A stretch of 64,000 nt of DNA from JANOMH01 sp031422295 (GTDB lineage Bacteria > Pseudomonadota > Alphaproteobacteria > Rhodobacterales > Rhodobacteraceae): assembly GCA_031422295.1 (NCBI GenBank), contig JANOQM010000066.1, positions 1 to 64,000 on the forward strand. The letters run 5' to 3'. How positions within the stretch are numbered: position 1 is the first letter of the stretch; every line of letters begins with the position of its first letter. Made by a program: the position numbers and the translations under genes. The notes under the pieces are model-generated. The model had not been told where the DNA came from and searched no databases. It saw only the letters and a program-made list of their open reading frames with translations. This document shows, piece by piece, positions 8,066-16,784 of the stretch.

Positions 8066-11000
8066 GTGGGCGATCACATGCGAAACACCATCATCACCGC
8101 CCATTTTGTCGACAGCCAGACCATTCAGCTGCGGCTGGAACTGGGCACGGTCATCGAGGGGGTGCAGACCACGGTTTTTCCGGCAGGCGTTGACCCCACC
8201 GTTGAGACCGACTGGGTTTACCGCGATGTGGACGGCGACGGCGATGTTGAACCGATCGGCCGGGTGGCGGGCAATGGCCAATTCTGGGCTCCGGTGGATA
8301 CGCTGGCCGGTTCCGATATTGCCGATCTGTTCCGGGTGAACGGCACAGGGGCGGCGGCACAGGCGCTGGTCGATGCGCTGTCCCGGTGGAGTGTCACAGT
8401 GGACGGCGTGGCTGTGGGGATCGACAGTATCTCGCGCAAGACCAATATTCTGGACACTGCGCAGATCGCCGATTTCGGGTTTGAATTCACCACGCTGGAG
8501 AATGTGTTCATCCATCTGGATGCCCCGATGACTGTCGGGGATCAGATCAGTATCGGGTTCAATGACCCGCAGTTTGCGCCGCAGGTCGTGACCTATGCGC
8601 CAAGCACGGTGATTTCCGAGGCAATCCATGTCAATCTGGTCGGGTTTGACCCCGATGACGCCCATAAGGTGGCCTATCTGTCCAGTTGGGACGGGTTTGA
8701 CACCACTGGCGCGGGCGCAGGTGTGGCGCATGAATTTGCCCCCGGCACGGTGTTTCGGGTGATCAACGAGGCCACCGGGGCGGTGGCGTTTACCGGGGTC
8801 ACGACCCTGTATCAGGACCAGTCAACCCTGTCGGATTTCGAGCTGAACTTTCAGCAGACCGACACCTGGGCGATGGATTTTTCCAGCCTGAACGCCAATG
8901 GCCGGTTTCATATCGAGGTGGCGGGTGTGGGCCGGTCGAATAGCTTTGATCTGTCCGAGGATCATTGGGCCGGGATTTATGACCTGTCGGTACGCGGGTT
9001 TTATCATCAGCGCAGCGGTATAGCACTGGAAGAACCCTATACCGACTGGACCCGGCCCCGCGATCTGCATCCCGATGATGGGGTGCTGGTGTATGAAACC
9101 ACGGTCAAGATTACGGATACGTCGATGGGCTATGACCTTGGTCAGCCTGATCCGTTTGGCCAGTTTGGCACGGCGATGACTGGCAAAGTGCTGACCAATG
9201 CCTGGGGTGGTTGGCATGATGCCGGCGATTTTGACCGCCGGACTCCGCATCTTGAGGCGGCCCGCAAGCTGATTGAGCTGTGGGAAACCAACCCCGATTT
9301 CTTTGAGGCGCGAAATTCCAATATCCCGGAATCTGGAAACACGATCCCCGATCTGCTGGACGAGGCGATCTGGACTATGGATCTGTTCCGCCGTTTGCAA
9401 CATGCCGATGGCGGCGTGCCGGGTGGGATCGAGAGTGAGGAACATCCCCGGTTTGGCGATGGGTCCTGGGGGGAATCCCTGCGGGTGTTCGCTTATGCCC
9501 CGGATGCCTGGACCAGTTTCGAATATGCGGCCTCGGCGGCGAAGATCAGTCAGGCGCTGGAGCGGTATGATGCCACCGCCGCCGCCGAATGGCTGGCCAG
9601 TGCGCTGAAGGCGATGGACTGGGCGCAGGATAACCGCCCCACTGGCGCTGGTTATGAAGCGAACCATCAGCGGGCGGAAAACATCGCCGCTGCCGAATTG
9701 TTCCGCGCCACGGGCGATGCGCAATGGCACCAGACCTATCTGGAAACCACCCAATATGACCGGCCCATTGCCGAAATTGCATGGTTTGAACATCAGTATG
9801 AGGCGGCCTTTGTCTATGCCCAGACCACAGGGGCCAATGCCGCCCTGCAACAGGCCGGTATTGCAGAACTATTGGCCGAAGGCCAACGCCTGGCCGAAAG
9901 CTACGGCGCGGGCGGCACCGGGTTTGGCGCATCAATGAATCCCTATGCCCCTTATGGCGGTGGATTTAACGCCCAGGGGTTAGAGGAAGCGTCGAATTTC
10001 TATGCCCGCCTGCATGCCCTGACGGGCGATGCGGCCTGGCTGATCAAGATGCAGCAGGATGCCCAAACCTTGCTGGGGACCAACCCGCTGAACATGGCGT
10101 TCCTGACGGGCATTGACGGGGTGCGGTCGCCAGAGGTGATCCTGAACCTTGATGCGCTGACCCAAGGGCTGCCACCCCCACCGGGGATCACGATTTATGG
10201 CGATAACTCGGTCCGGGATATCGGTTTTAACTGGTATCACGAGATTATGCAGGCCAGCGTCTGGCCGAATTTTTACCAAACACCCGTGTCGGAAAGCTAT
10301 CAGGGGTTTTCGTTCTTTGTCCCTTCGGCGGAATATACGGTGATGCAGGGGATGATCGCCACGACCTATGTGGCGGGGTATCTGGCGCAGGCGGGCGCAG
10401 GCACGGGCGATGATCCGGCTGGGCCCACTGTTATTGAGGGCAGCAACCGCGCCGACACGTTGGGCGGCACCATTGGCGATGATGTGTTCAATGGCCGTGA
10501 TGGCAATGACCGGTTCGCGGCGGGCACGGGCAATGACCTGATTTTTCTGAATGACGGGAATGATACGGCCTTTGGCCTTGGTGGCAATGACGGCATTGCG
10601 GGCGGGCGCGGCAATGACCTGATTTATGGTGGCGAGGGTAATGATGTCTTGTCGGGCGATGACGGGTCTGACATTATGTTTGGCGGATCAGGGCAGGACC
10701 GGGTTGTTGGCGGCAATGGCGCGAATGTCCTGTCCGGGATGTCAGGTGCCGATATTCTGGTGGGTGGCGACGAGGCCGACCGGCTGTATGGCGGCACCGG
10801 CAACGATCTGCTGGACGGTGCTGCGGGCCATGATCTGCTGAACGGTGATGATGGTGCCGACACGCTGCTTGGCGGCGCGGGCAATGATACACTCGCCGGG
10901 AGTATCGGCAATGATCTGCTGGACGGGGCCGCTGGGGCCGACCGCCTGCATGGCGGCAATGGCACCGATCTGCTGACCGGTGGGGCGGGCGCGGATATGT

Positions 11001-11245
11001 TTGTCTTTGATCTGGGGTCAGATACCGATCAGGTCACTGATTTCGTTGCCGGAGTTGATAAGCTGCGCCTGTCGGATGCTTTGTGGTCCGGGCTGCTGAC
11101 CTCGGCACAGGTGATCGAAACCTATGCCACATTGGCCTCGGGTGGGCGGGTGATGTTTGATTTCGGCGATGGCGATATGGTGATGATCAGGGTTGCCGGG
11201 CTGGCCGGGCTGGGGTCACTGGCCGGGGATATTGTGATTTTCTGA
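8066..11245 (+). CDS. RTX-tailed glycoside hydrolase family 9 protein (cellulase-like)
   Basis: A 1059-residue presumed secreted glucanase. Residues about 1-185 are an N-terminal domain I do not recognise. Residues about 188-295 (EAIHVNLVGFDPDDAHKVAYL) match the Ig-like domain that precedes many GH9 enzymes. The catalytic (alpha/alpha)6 domain follows to about 775: WHDAGDFDRR (about 382-391) gives the catalytic Asp pair, NPLNMAFLTG is the usual late motif, and the Glu in PSAEYTVM (about 755) is the likely acid. Residues about 790-960 hold some 15 GGxGxDxLx calcium-binding repeats, with a typical C-terminal T1SS signal region after them. There is no Sec signal peptide, which fits type I export. 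The start is GTG 8066 or ATG 8078. No T1SS genes are nearby. Confidence 0.85.
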   Translation: MGDHMRNTIITAHFVDSQTIQLRLELGTVIEGVQTTVFPAGVDPTVETDWVYRDVDGDGDVEPIGRVAGNGQFWAPVDTLAGSDIADLFRVNGTGAAAQALVDALSRWSVTVDGVAVGIDSISRKTNILDTAQIADFGFEFTTLENVFIHLDAPMTVGDQISIGFNDPQFAPQVVTYAPSTVISEAIHVNLVGFDPDDAHKVAYLSSWDGFDTTGAGAGVAHEFAPGTVFRVINEATGAVAFTGVTTLYQDQSTLSDFELNFQQTDTWAMDFSSLNANGRFHIEVAGVGRSNSFDLSEDHWAGIYDLSVRGFYHQRSGIALEEPYTDWTRPRDLHPDDGVLVYETTVKITDTSMGYDLGQPDPFGQFGTAMTGKVLTNAWGGWHDAGDFDRRTPHLEAARKLIELWETNPDFFEARNSNIPESGNTIPDLLDEAIWTMDLFRRLQHADGGVPGGIESEEHPRFGDGSWGESLRVFAYAPDAWTSFEYAASAAKISQALERYDATAAAEWLASALKAMDWAQDNRPTGAGYEANHQRAENIAAAELFRATGDAQWHQTYLETTQYDRPIAEIAWFEHQYEAAFVYAQTTGANAALQQAGIAELLAEGQRLAESYGAGGTGFGASMNPYAPYGGGFNAQGLEEASNFYARLHALTGDAAWLIKMQQDAQTLLGTNPLNMAFLTGIDGVRSPEVILNLDALTQGLPPPPGITIYGDNSVRDIGFNWYHEIMQASVWPNFYQTPVSESYQGFSFFVPSAEYTVMQGMIATTYVAGYLAQAGAGTGDDPAGPTVIEGSNRADTLGGTIGDDVFNGRDGNDRFAAGTGNDLIFLNDGNDTAFGLGGNDGIAGGRGNDLIYGGEGNDVLSGDDGSDIMFGGSGQDRVVGGNGANVLSGMSGADILVGGDEADRLYGGTGNDLLDGAAGHDLLNGDDGADTLLGGAGNDTLAGSIGNDLLDGAAGADRLHGGNGTDLLTGGAGADMFVFDLGSDTDQVTDFVAGVDKLRLSDALWSGLLTSAQVIETYATLASGGRVMFDFGDGDMVMIRVAGLAGLGSLAGDIVIF

Positions 11246-11276
11246 CAACACGGAGCCCGGTTGGGGCCCCGTGTTG
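11246..11276. terminator. Bidirectional hairpin between convergent genes
   Basis: CAACACGG (11246-11253) pairs perfectly with CCGTGTTG (11269-11276), with an inner GCCC/GGGC stem. It starts directly after the hydrolase TGA and ends 7 bases before the end of the convergent Hsp20 gene, so it can serve both transcripts. A strong T-run is absent. Confidence 0.55.
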
Positions 11277-11283
11277 ACGTGGA

Positions 11284-11778
11284 TCAGTTCGCGGTCGTGC
11301 CTTCGACCAGCGGGGTGGGATTGCCCTGCGCCCGCGTTATCTGAATCTGGCGGGGTTTCAGCGCCTCGGGCACTTCGCGGAGCAGATCGATATGCAGCAT
11401 GCCGTCGATATGGCTGGCCCCGGTCACGCGGACATGGTCGGCCAGATGGAACCGGCGTTCAAAGGCGCGGGTGGCGATGCCACGGTGCAGAAACCGGCGG
11501 TCGGGTGTGATGTCGGGGGCAGTGTCAGCCTTGCGGGCCGAAACCAGCAGCGATTTTTCACGCAGTTCGACCGTCAGATCGGTGTCGGAAAAACCGGCCA
11601 CGGCAATCGAAATCCGCCAGCCATCATCGGCGGTCTTTTCGATATTATAGGGCGGGTAGGCCGGGGTGCTGACATCATTGGTCAACACGCGGTCCATCAG
11701 GTCTGCAATCTGGTCGAAACCGATGGTCGTCCGGTTCAGCGGGGCCCGGTATAGCGGGGCAAGTTCGAAATGGCGCAT
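11284..11778 (-). CDS. Hsp20 / alpha-crystallin family small heat-shock protein (IbpA-like)
   Basis: An ATP-independent holdase that binds unfolding proteins. The 164 residues begin MRHFELAPLYRAP, as IbpA-type proteins of this group do. The alpha-crystallin domain spans about 42-135 (YNIEKTADDGWRISIAVAGF, then FLHRGIATRAFERRFHLADHVRV), and the GMLHIDLLREVPE segment leads to a short C-terminal tail that lacks a clear IxI motif. ATG 11778 is preceded by GAGG at the right distance. An upstream in-frame ATG at 11790 lacks this. A heat-shock-type promoter is proposed upstream. Confidence 0.93.
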   Translation of the reverse strand: MRHFELAPLYRAPLNRTTIGFDQIADLMDRVLTNDVSTPAYPPYNIEKTADDGWRISIAVAGFSDTDLTVELREKSLLVSARKADTAPDITPDRRFLHRGIATRAFERRFHLADHVRVTGASHIDGMLHIDLLREVPEALKPRQIQITRAQGNPTPLVEGTTAN

Positions 11779-11868
11779 AGTCATCCTCATCTGAGCAATA
11801 ACAGTGGGTTGGCCTTCCTTATTGGGACAGGCCGGGGTCGCCCAAGGCCCGTCGTGGCACCTTGGTCA

Positions 11869-11902
11869 GGTATAGTTAGGCAGCAGTTTTAGCGGTTTCA
11901 AG
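11869..11902 (-). promoter_or_regulatory. Possible sigma-32-type promoter for Hsp20
   Basis: Read on the minus strand, CTTGAAACC (-35-like) is followed 16-18 bases later by CCTAACTATACC, resembling the alphaproteobacterial heat-shock consensus CTTG-N17/18-CYTATnT. The site lies about 90 bases upstream of the Hsp20 start. The -10 match is only partial. Confidence 0.4.
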
Positions 11903-11913
11903 GGGCTGACCGG

Positions 11914-12726
11914 TCAATCGACCGACACAAATTTAGCCCCGGTATCATTGCGTTCGCCGGGCGATATTACCCGGACCTGACCCGGCAGCGGGTCTGGAAA
12001 AATGCCCGCCTGACGGTCCAGTGCCGCATATAACTGTGCAAGTGGCTCATCCAGACTGGTCCCCAACGCCACCGCGTCGCCGTCCAAATCGGCCTTGGCC
12101 GAAACCACGGAAACGATCCGGGCAATCCCATTGCTGACACTGAAAATCGGGGCACCGGATGAACCGAAATCAACATCACAGGACATCACGATCACCCCGT
12201 CCTGTTGCCCCAGAACCGCACAAACCTGTTGCAGCGACGGGGCCTCGGACCGGTCGGCGGCATAAGACACGACCGCCACTTCACCGCCGATCTGGCCGGA
12301 TGGGGCGATCACAAAAGGGTCGATCTCGGTTGACCTAATTGGCTGTGCAAGTTGCAAAAGTGCAAGATCATACTGGGTATTTCGCGAAGAAACCGCCCCG
12401 GAATGTTCGTATTCCGGCAGGGTCAAGGCAAGCCGGACATCGCGGTAGGCCAAGGCGCGGCCATTGCGAAGGCCCGCCAGAAATTCGATCCTGGATGGGT
12501 CAACCGCCAGCCCGGTATCGCGGTCAAACAGGCAATGCGCGGCTGTCAGGACCAGATCGGGTGCGATCAATGCGCCGGTGCAGAACCCCTTGCCGTCGAT
12601 ATCCAGACGGCCCACACCTTCCCAGCCGCGCGCATCTTCGCCGGTTTGCAGCAAATTCAGTCCAGCATCCTGCGCCTGCAGGGCAGTGCCGCAGATACAA
12701 ATTAGGGCCCAGATTAGCTGCCGCAT
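11914..12726 (-). CDS. Secreted trypsin-like serine protease
   Basis: A 270-residue S1-family protease with an N-terminal signal peptide (MRQLIWALICICGTALQAQ). The catalytic triad is visible: His64 in LTAAHC, Asp120 in YDLALLQL and Ser190 in GSSGAP. The residue before the serine is Ser rather than the usual Asp of GDSG, a substitution found in some bacterial S1 proteins. Cys49/Cys65 and Cys169/Cys183 could form the usual disulfides. It should act in the periplasm or outside the cell. The target is unknown. Confidence 0.9.
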   Translation of the reverse strand: MRQLIWALICICGTALQAQDAGLNLLQTGEDARGWEGVGRLDIDGKGFCTGALIAPDLVLTAAHCLFDRDTGLAVDPSRIEFLAGLRNGRALAYRDVRLALTLPEYEHSGAVSSRNTQYDLALLQLAQPIRSTEIDPFVIAPSGQIGGEVAVVSYAADRSEAPSLQQVCAVLGQQDGVIVMSCDVDFGSSGAPIFSVSNGIARIVSVVSAKADLDGDAVALGTSLDEPLAQLYAALDRQAGIFPDPLPGQVRVISPGERNDTGAKFVSVD

Positions 12727-12777
12727 CTTCGTCCTGACTTCAGGTTTGTGGTTGCCTGACAGAGGCTTGCGGCAAGA

Positions 12778-14097
12778 TTACGGCATTTGCGGCAAAACCG
12801 GTGGAAAACCTTTGCCCTGCAATGCGGGAGGTCGCGGCCCCCCCGTAGCCCAGTCCAGCAACTCGACCGTATGCACCACCGGCACATCCGCCCGCGCCCC
12901 GATCTGCATCATGCAGCCGATGTTGCCCGCCGCGATGATTTGCGGTGCGGTGGCCATCAAGGTCGCTACCTTACGGGTGCCCAGTTCGCCCGAAATGACG
13001 GGTTGCATCAGATTATAGGTGCCTGCCGACCCACAGCACAGGTGGCTGTCGGCGGGTTCCAGCACGGTGAATCCGGCCCGTTTCAGCAGGTCCTTGGGGG
13101 CGGATCTGATCTTTTGCCCATGTTGCAGCGAACAGGCGGCATGATAGGCGACGCGGATGTTTTTCATCGGCCGGGGCGACAGATTAAGATCGACCAGCAC
13201 CTCGCTGATATCCCTGGCTATAGCACCTACAGCGGCGGCTTTGGCCGCCAGCGGCGTGCCCGCGAACATATGCCCGTAATCCTTGACCGTGGTGCCGCAA
13301 CCAGAGGTGTTGATGACAATCGCATCCAGCCCCTGACCCGTCATTTCGGCGTGAAACGCCGCGATGTTGCGGGCCGCCGTCGCGTGGCTGAGGCCGGTTT
13401 TGCCCATGTGATGGGTCAGCGCGCCACAGCAGCCCTGACCTGCCGCAATCACCACGTCACAGCCTGCCCGGGTCAGCACCCGGATTGTCGAATCATTGAT
13501 ATCGGTATTCAGCGCCTTTTGCGCACAGCCGGTCATCAGTGCCACCCGTTTACGCCGTGGTCCGATGGCCCGGAACGTTTGTGGATCGTCATTGCGGCTG
13601 ACCGGGGGAATGCGGCGCGGGGCCATGGCCAGCATCGCCCGCAGCCGCGCATCAGGGATGAACCGCGCCAAGGGCCGAGCGATTTTTGCGCCCAGCAGCG
13701 CCAACCGGAACCGCCCCGGATAGGGCAAAACCCGGGCCAGAACGGCCCGCAAAACCCGGTCGGTCAGGGGCCGCTGGTAGTGGTCCTCGATATAGGCGCG
13801 GGCATGATCAACCAGATGCATGTAATTTACCCCGGACGGGCAGGTGGTCATGCAGGCCAGACACGACAGGCAACGGTCGATATGGGTGACCGTGGCCGGA
13901 TCGGGGATACGCGCGTTTTCCAGCATGTCCTTGATCAGGTAAATGCGTCCGCGCGGGCTGTCCAACTCGTCGTTCAGCACCTGATAGGTCGGGCAGGTGG
14001 CGGTGCAGAACCCGCAATGGACGCAGGCGCGCAGGATTTTATTGGCCTCGGCGGTGGCGGGGTCGGTGAGTTGGAGGGGGGTGAAATTGGTTTGCAT
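12778..14097 (-). CDS. glcF: Glycolate oxidase iron-sulfur subunit GlcF
   Basis: Accepts electrons from GlcD/GlcE during oxidation of glycolate to glyoxylate and passes them to the membrane chain. The 439 residues have two CxxCxxCxxxCP clusters (Cys25/28/31/35 and Cys76/79/82/86) for [4Fe-4S] centres, then two CCG domains (GCCGALTHHMG and LCCGSAGTYNL). The order glcD-glcE-glcF on the minus strand with a 3-base gap to glcE supports the assignment over lactate-utilisation LutA. Confidence 0.95.
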   Translation of the reverse strand: MQTNFTPLQLTDPATAEANKILRACVHCGFCTATCPTYQVLNDELDSPRGRIYLIKDMLENARIPDPATVTHIDRCLSCLACMTTCPSGVNYMHLVDHARAYIEDHYQRPLTDRVLRAVLARVLPYPGRFRLALLGAKIARPLARFIPDARLRAMLAMAPRRIPPVSRNDDPQTFRAIGPRRKRVALMTGCAQKALNTDINDSTIRVLTRAGCDVVIAAGQGCCGALTHHMGKTGLSHATAARNIAAFHAEMTGQGLDAIVINTSGCGTTVKDYGHMFAGTPLAAKAAAVGAIARDISEVLVDLNLSPRPMKNIRVAYHAACSLQHGQKIRSAPKDLLKRAGFTVLEPADSHLCCGSAGTYNLMQPVISGELGTRKVATLMATAPQIIAAGNIGCMMQIGARADVPVVHTVELLDWATGGPRPPALQGKGFPPVLPQMP

Positions 14098-14100
14098 ATC

Positions 14101-15198
14101 TTAGTCCATCAGGCCGGTGTTCAGGATGCCGCGTGGGTCGAACCTTGCCCGCAGCCCATGGGTCAGCTGTGCATTGGCGGCGGGTTCGGGGTGGAACGGC
14201 TGAACCGCGCCGCGCGTCGCCGGGGTCGCGCGGATCAGGGTCGCATGTCCCGCAAACGGGCCAATGACGCGGCGCAAGTCCGTTCTCTCCGGGGCCAGAA
14301 CCCAGACCAGCCCGCCGCCCCAGTCATAGCGCGCAGGCAGCCCCAGCCGCGCCACGATGCCCGGTGCATCCGACGGCTTGACCGATAGCCGCCAGACATC
14401 GCCGGGGCGGGTGGCAAAATCGGTGACATCGCGGATGGCGGTCCAGTCATGATCCCCGACCTCGGCCTGCCCAAACTTGGCCAACAGACCTGCCAGCCGC
14501 GCGGCGCGATAGGCGACCGATCCGGCAAAGCCTTCGACCCGCAGCCGGGTTTTACCGGCTTCAGAGTCATGAGCGGCACCTGTAATTTCAAAGGGTGACC
14601 CCAGCCCGGCGGCCAAGGCGGCCACGGCGCGGGCATCGTCCAGCCCATGCAGGGTCAGCGTCGCCACAGCCTCGACCTGCGGCAGCACCTTGAACGCCAC
14701 TTCGGTCAGCACGCCCAATGTGCCATGCGCCCCGGCCATTAACTTGGCCAGATCAAGCCCGGTGACATTTTTCATCACCCGCCCGCCGTTTTTCACCACA
14801 CTGCCCATGCCATCGACAAACCGCACGCCCAGCAGATAATCCCGCGCAGCACCCACCTGCACCCGGCGCGGACCCGAGATATTGGCGGCGACCATCCCGC
14901 CAATCGTCGGCTCTCCGGTGGTTCCCAGCAGTGCGCGGTGATCCATCGGTTCAAACGCCAGCCGTTGTTTGGCCCCGGCCAAAGCGGCTTCGATAACGGC
15001 CAGTGGTGTGCCCGCCTGTGCCACCAACGTCAGTGCACCGGGTTCATACAGTGTAATCCCGGACAGCCTCGCCACGCTCAAAGCGTTACCCGACACCACC
15101 CGGCCATAGGCCCGCGTGCCGCCGCCATTAATGCGCAATGGCCCCGATGTGTCACGTACCATTTCGGCCAGTTCGGTCTCAGACTGCGGTGACAACAT
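14101..15198 (-). CDS. glcE: Glycolate oxidase FAD-binding subunit GlcE
   Basis: A 365-residue FAD-binding PCMH-type protein, shorter than GlcD as is normal for GlcE. The FAD region shows GPLRINGGGTRAYG (about 17-30), TTGEPTIGGMVAANISGPRR and DYLLGVRFVDGMGSVVKNGGRVMKNVTG. The ATG at 15198 follows GAAAGAG. The frame stays open upstream to 15357 through the repeat between the genes, but that extension is not protein-like. It forms the oxidase complex with GlcD and GlcF. Confidence 0.94.
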   Translation of the reverse strand: MLSPQSETELAEMVRDTSGPLRINGGGTRAYGRVVSGNALSVARLSGITLYEPGALTLVAQAGTPLAVIEAALAGAKQRLAFEPMDHRALLGTTGEPTIGGMVAANISGPRRVQVGAARDYLLGVRFVDGMGSVVKNGGRVMKNVTGLDLAKLMAGAHGTLGVLTEVAFKVLPQVEAVATLTLHGLDDARAVAALAAGLGSPFEITGAAHDSEAGKTRLRVEGFAGSVAYRAARLAGLLAKFGQAEVGDHDWTAIRDVTDFATRPGDVWRLSVKPSDAPGIVARLGLPARYDWGGGLVWVLAPERTDLRRVIGPFAGHATLIRATPATRGAVQPFHPEPAANAQLTHGLRARFDPRGILNTGLMD

Positions 15199-15203
15199 CG
15201 AAA

Positions 15204-15270
15204 CTCTTTCATTTCTTTGGTTCTCAAATATCCCGAGGGGAGTCCCGCAGGGACGGGGGGCTGGCCCCCC
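15204..15270 (-). repeat. Intercistronic repeat, variant copy D, with two hairpins between glcD and glcE
   Basis: Read on the minus strand it holds a GGGGGG/CCCCCC hairpin (15255-15270), a GTCCC-GCA-GGGAC hairpin (15242-15254), then CCCCTCGGGATATTTGAGAACC and an A-rich run leading to the glcE ribosome site. The GATATTTGAGRAC part is shared with copy C at 24975-25010. It may lower glcEF expression relative to glcD. Confidence 0.55.
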
Positions 15271-16700
15271 TACACCCGTCGTGACGCACTCACCGCCAAA
15301 GGAAACACCTTGGCCGGGTTCAGCAGCCAGCCCGGGTCGAACACATCCTTGACCCACATCTGCGCCTCAAGGTCGGCGGGCGCAAACTGTACCGACATCA
15401 GATCGCGCTTTTCAATGCCGACCCCATGCTCGCCGGTCAGGCAACCGCCCACCTCGACACATAAGCGTAGGATATCGGCCCCCAGCGCCTCGCAGCGTTC
15501 CAGATCGCCGGGTTTGTTGGCGTCATACAGGATAAGGGGGTGCATATTGCCGTCACCGGCGTGGAACACATTGGCCACGTCAAGGCCTGCATCGCGGGAC
15601 ATTTCGCCGATCCGGCGCAGCACCAGGGGTAGGGCCGTGACCGGAATGGTCCCATCCAGACACATGTAATCATTGATCTGGCCCATCGCGCCAAAGGCCG
15701 ATTTACGGCCCAGCCAGATGCGCGCCGCCTCGTCGGCATCGCGGGCCTCGCGCAGTTCCACCGGGTTATGGCGGCGGGCAATGGCGCAGATCAGGGCCAG
15801 TTGGGGGTCAATCTCGGCGGGCGAGCCTTCGACCTCGACAATCAGCAGCGCCTCGCACAATGGATAGCCAGCATGGGCGAAGGCCTCGCAGGCGACAATG
15901 CAGGGGCGGTCCATGAATTCGATGGCGACGGGCAGGACACCGGCCCTGATGATATCGCTGACGCATTCCCCCGCTGCCTCAGAGCTGTCAAAGCCGATCA
16001 GCACGGGCCGCGCCCCTTCGGGTTTCGGCAGAATGCGCAGGGTGGCCTCGGTCACAACGCCCAACTGCCCCTCGGACCCGCAAATCACGCCCAGCAGGTC
16101 CAGCCCCGGTGCATCCAGATGCGCCCCGCCCAGTTCCATGATGGTCCCGTCCATCAGGACCATGGTGACGCCCAGCAGATTATTGGTCGTCACTCCGTAT
16201 TTCAGGCAATGCGCCCCGCCGGAATTCATCGCGATATTGCCGGCGATGGCGCAGGCCAGCTGGCTGGACGGGTCGGGAGCATAGAAAAACCCTTCCGCCT
16301 CGACCGCCCCAGTCACCGACAGATTGGTCCGGCCGGTCTGCACCCGGATGAACCGGTTGGCATAATCCGTCTCCAGCACAGCAGTCAGCCGACCGACCCC
16401 CAGAATGACGCAATCGGCAGTGGGCAGCGCCCCGCCCGCCAATGACGTGCCCGACCCGCGCGGCACCACAGGCACGCGTTCTTCGTGGCAAATCTTTAAC
16501 ACCGCCGCAACTTCGGCGGTGGAGCCGGGCAGGACAGCGCAGAGCGGCGGGCAGCGATAGGCGGACAGCCCGTCGCATTCATAGGCGCGGGTCTCGGACG
16601 GCTCGTGGATCACGGCGCGGGCGGGAAGGACCGCTCGCAACCGGGCCACAATGGCGGCCTTGCGGCTGATGATCCGGGAATCGGGTAAAGGCATGTCCAT
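15270..16700 (-). CDS. glcD: Glycolate oxidase catalytic subunit GlcD
   Basis: The FAD-linked subunit that oxidises glycolate to glyoxylate. From ATG 16700 (preceded by AAAGGAC) it has 476 residues, the usual size. The FAD-binding part has VPVVPRGSGTSLAGGALP, NIAMNSGGAHCLKYGVTTNN and ICGSEGQLGVVTEATL. The C-terminal cap has NVFHAGDGNMHPLILYD and GGCLTGEHGVGIEKR, standard for the GlcD/DLD family. A longer upstream frame to 16952 is rejected. It is first in the glcDEF operon, and a dyad that could bind a GntR-type regulator lies upstream. Confidence 0.96.
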   Translation of the reverse strand: MDMPLPDSRIISRKAAIVARLRAVLPARAVIHEPSETRAYECDGLSAYRCPPLCAVLPGSTAEVAAVLKICHEERVPVVPRGSGTSLAGGALPTADCVILGVGRLTAVLETDYANRFIRVQTGRTNLSVTGAVEAEGFFYAPDPSSQLACAIAGNIAMNSGGAHCLKYGVTTNNLLGVTMVLMDGTIMELGGAHLDAPGLDLLGVICGSEGQLGVVTEATLRILPKPEGARPVLIGFDSSEAAGECVSDIIRAGVLPVAIEFMDRPCIVACEAFAHAGYPLCEALLIVEVEGSPAEIDPQLALICAIARRHNPVELREARDADEAARIWLGRKSAFGAMGQINDYMCLDGTIPVTALPLVLRRIGEMSRDAGLDVANVFHAGDGNMHPLILYDANKPGDLERCEALGADILRLCVEVGGCLTGEHGVGIEKRDLMSVQFAPADLEAQMWVKDVFDPGWLLNPAKVFPLAVSASRRV

Positions 16701-16716
16701 CGCAGGTCCTTTCAAG

Positions 16717-16739
16717 ATTGGTAATAAAATATAACCAAT
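16717..16739 (-). promoter_or_regulatory. Inverted repeat in the glcD/DUF599 divergent promoter region
   Basis: ATTGGT (16717-16722) and ACCAAT (16734-16739) form a dyad with an A/T-only 11-base centre, ending 17 bases upstream of glcD. The half-sites resemble those of the GntR/FadR-type regulators GlcC, LldR and PdhR (ATTGGT...ACCAAT), though the known sites have a shorter centre. No regulator gene is adjacent. Confidence 0.45.
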
Positions 16740-16784
16740 TTGTGCCACTGGCAAGGGCCTATCCGGCGGGCTATGCTGGGCGCT

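Noticed and set aside
10430..10990. Short tandem DNA repeats that look array-like
   Set aside because: They are the codons of RTX GGxGxDxLx calcium repeats inside one reading frame, not CRISPR repeats. The spacing is about 27 bases and there are no unique spacers.
12787..14388. 533-codon open frame on the plus strand
   Set aside because: It is antisense to glcF and the end of glcE, whose motifs are complete. The long frame reflects high G+C codon bias, and its translation is rich in Gln, Arg and His.
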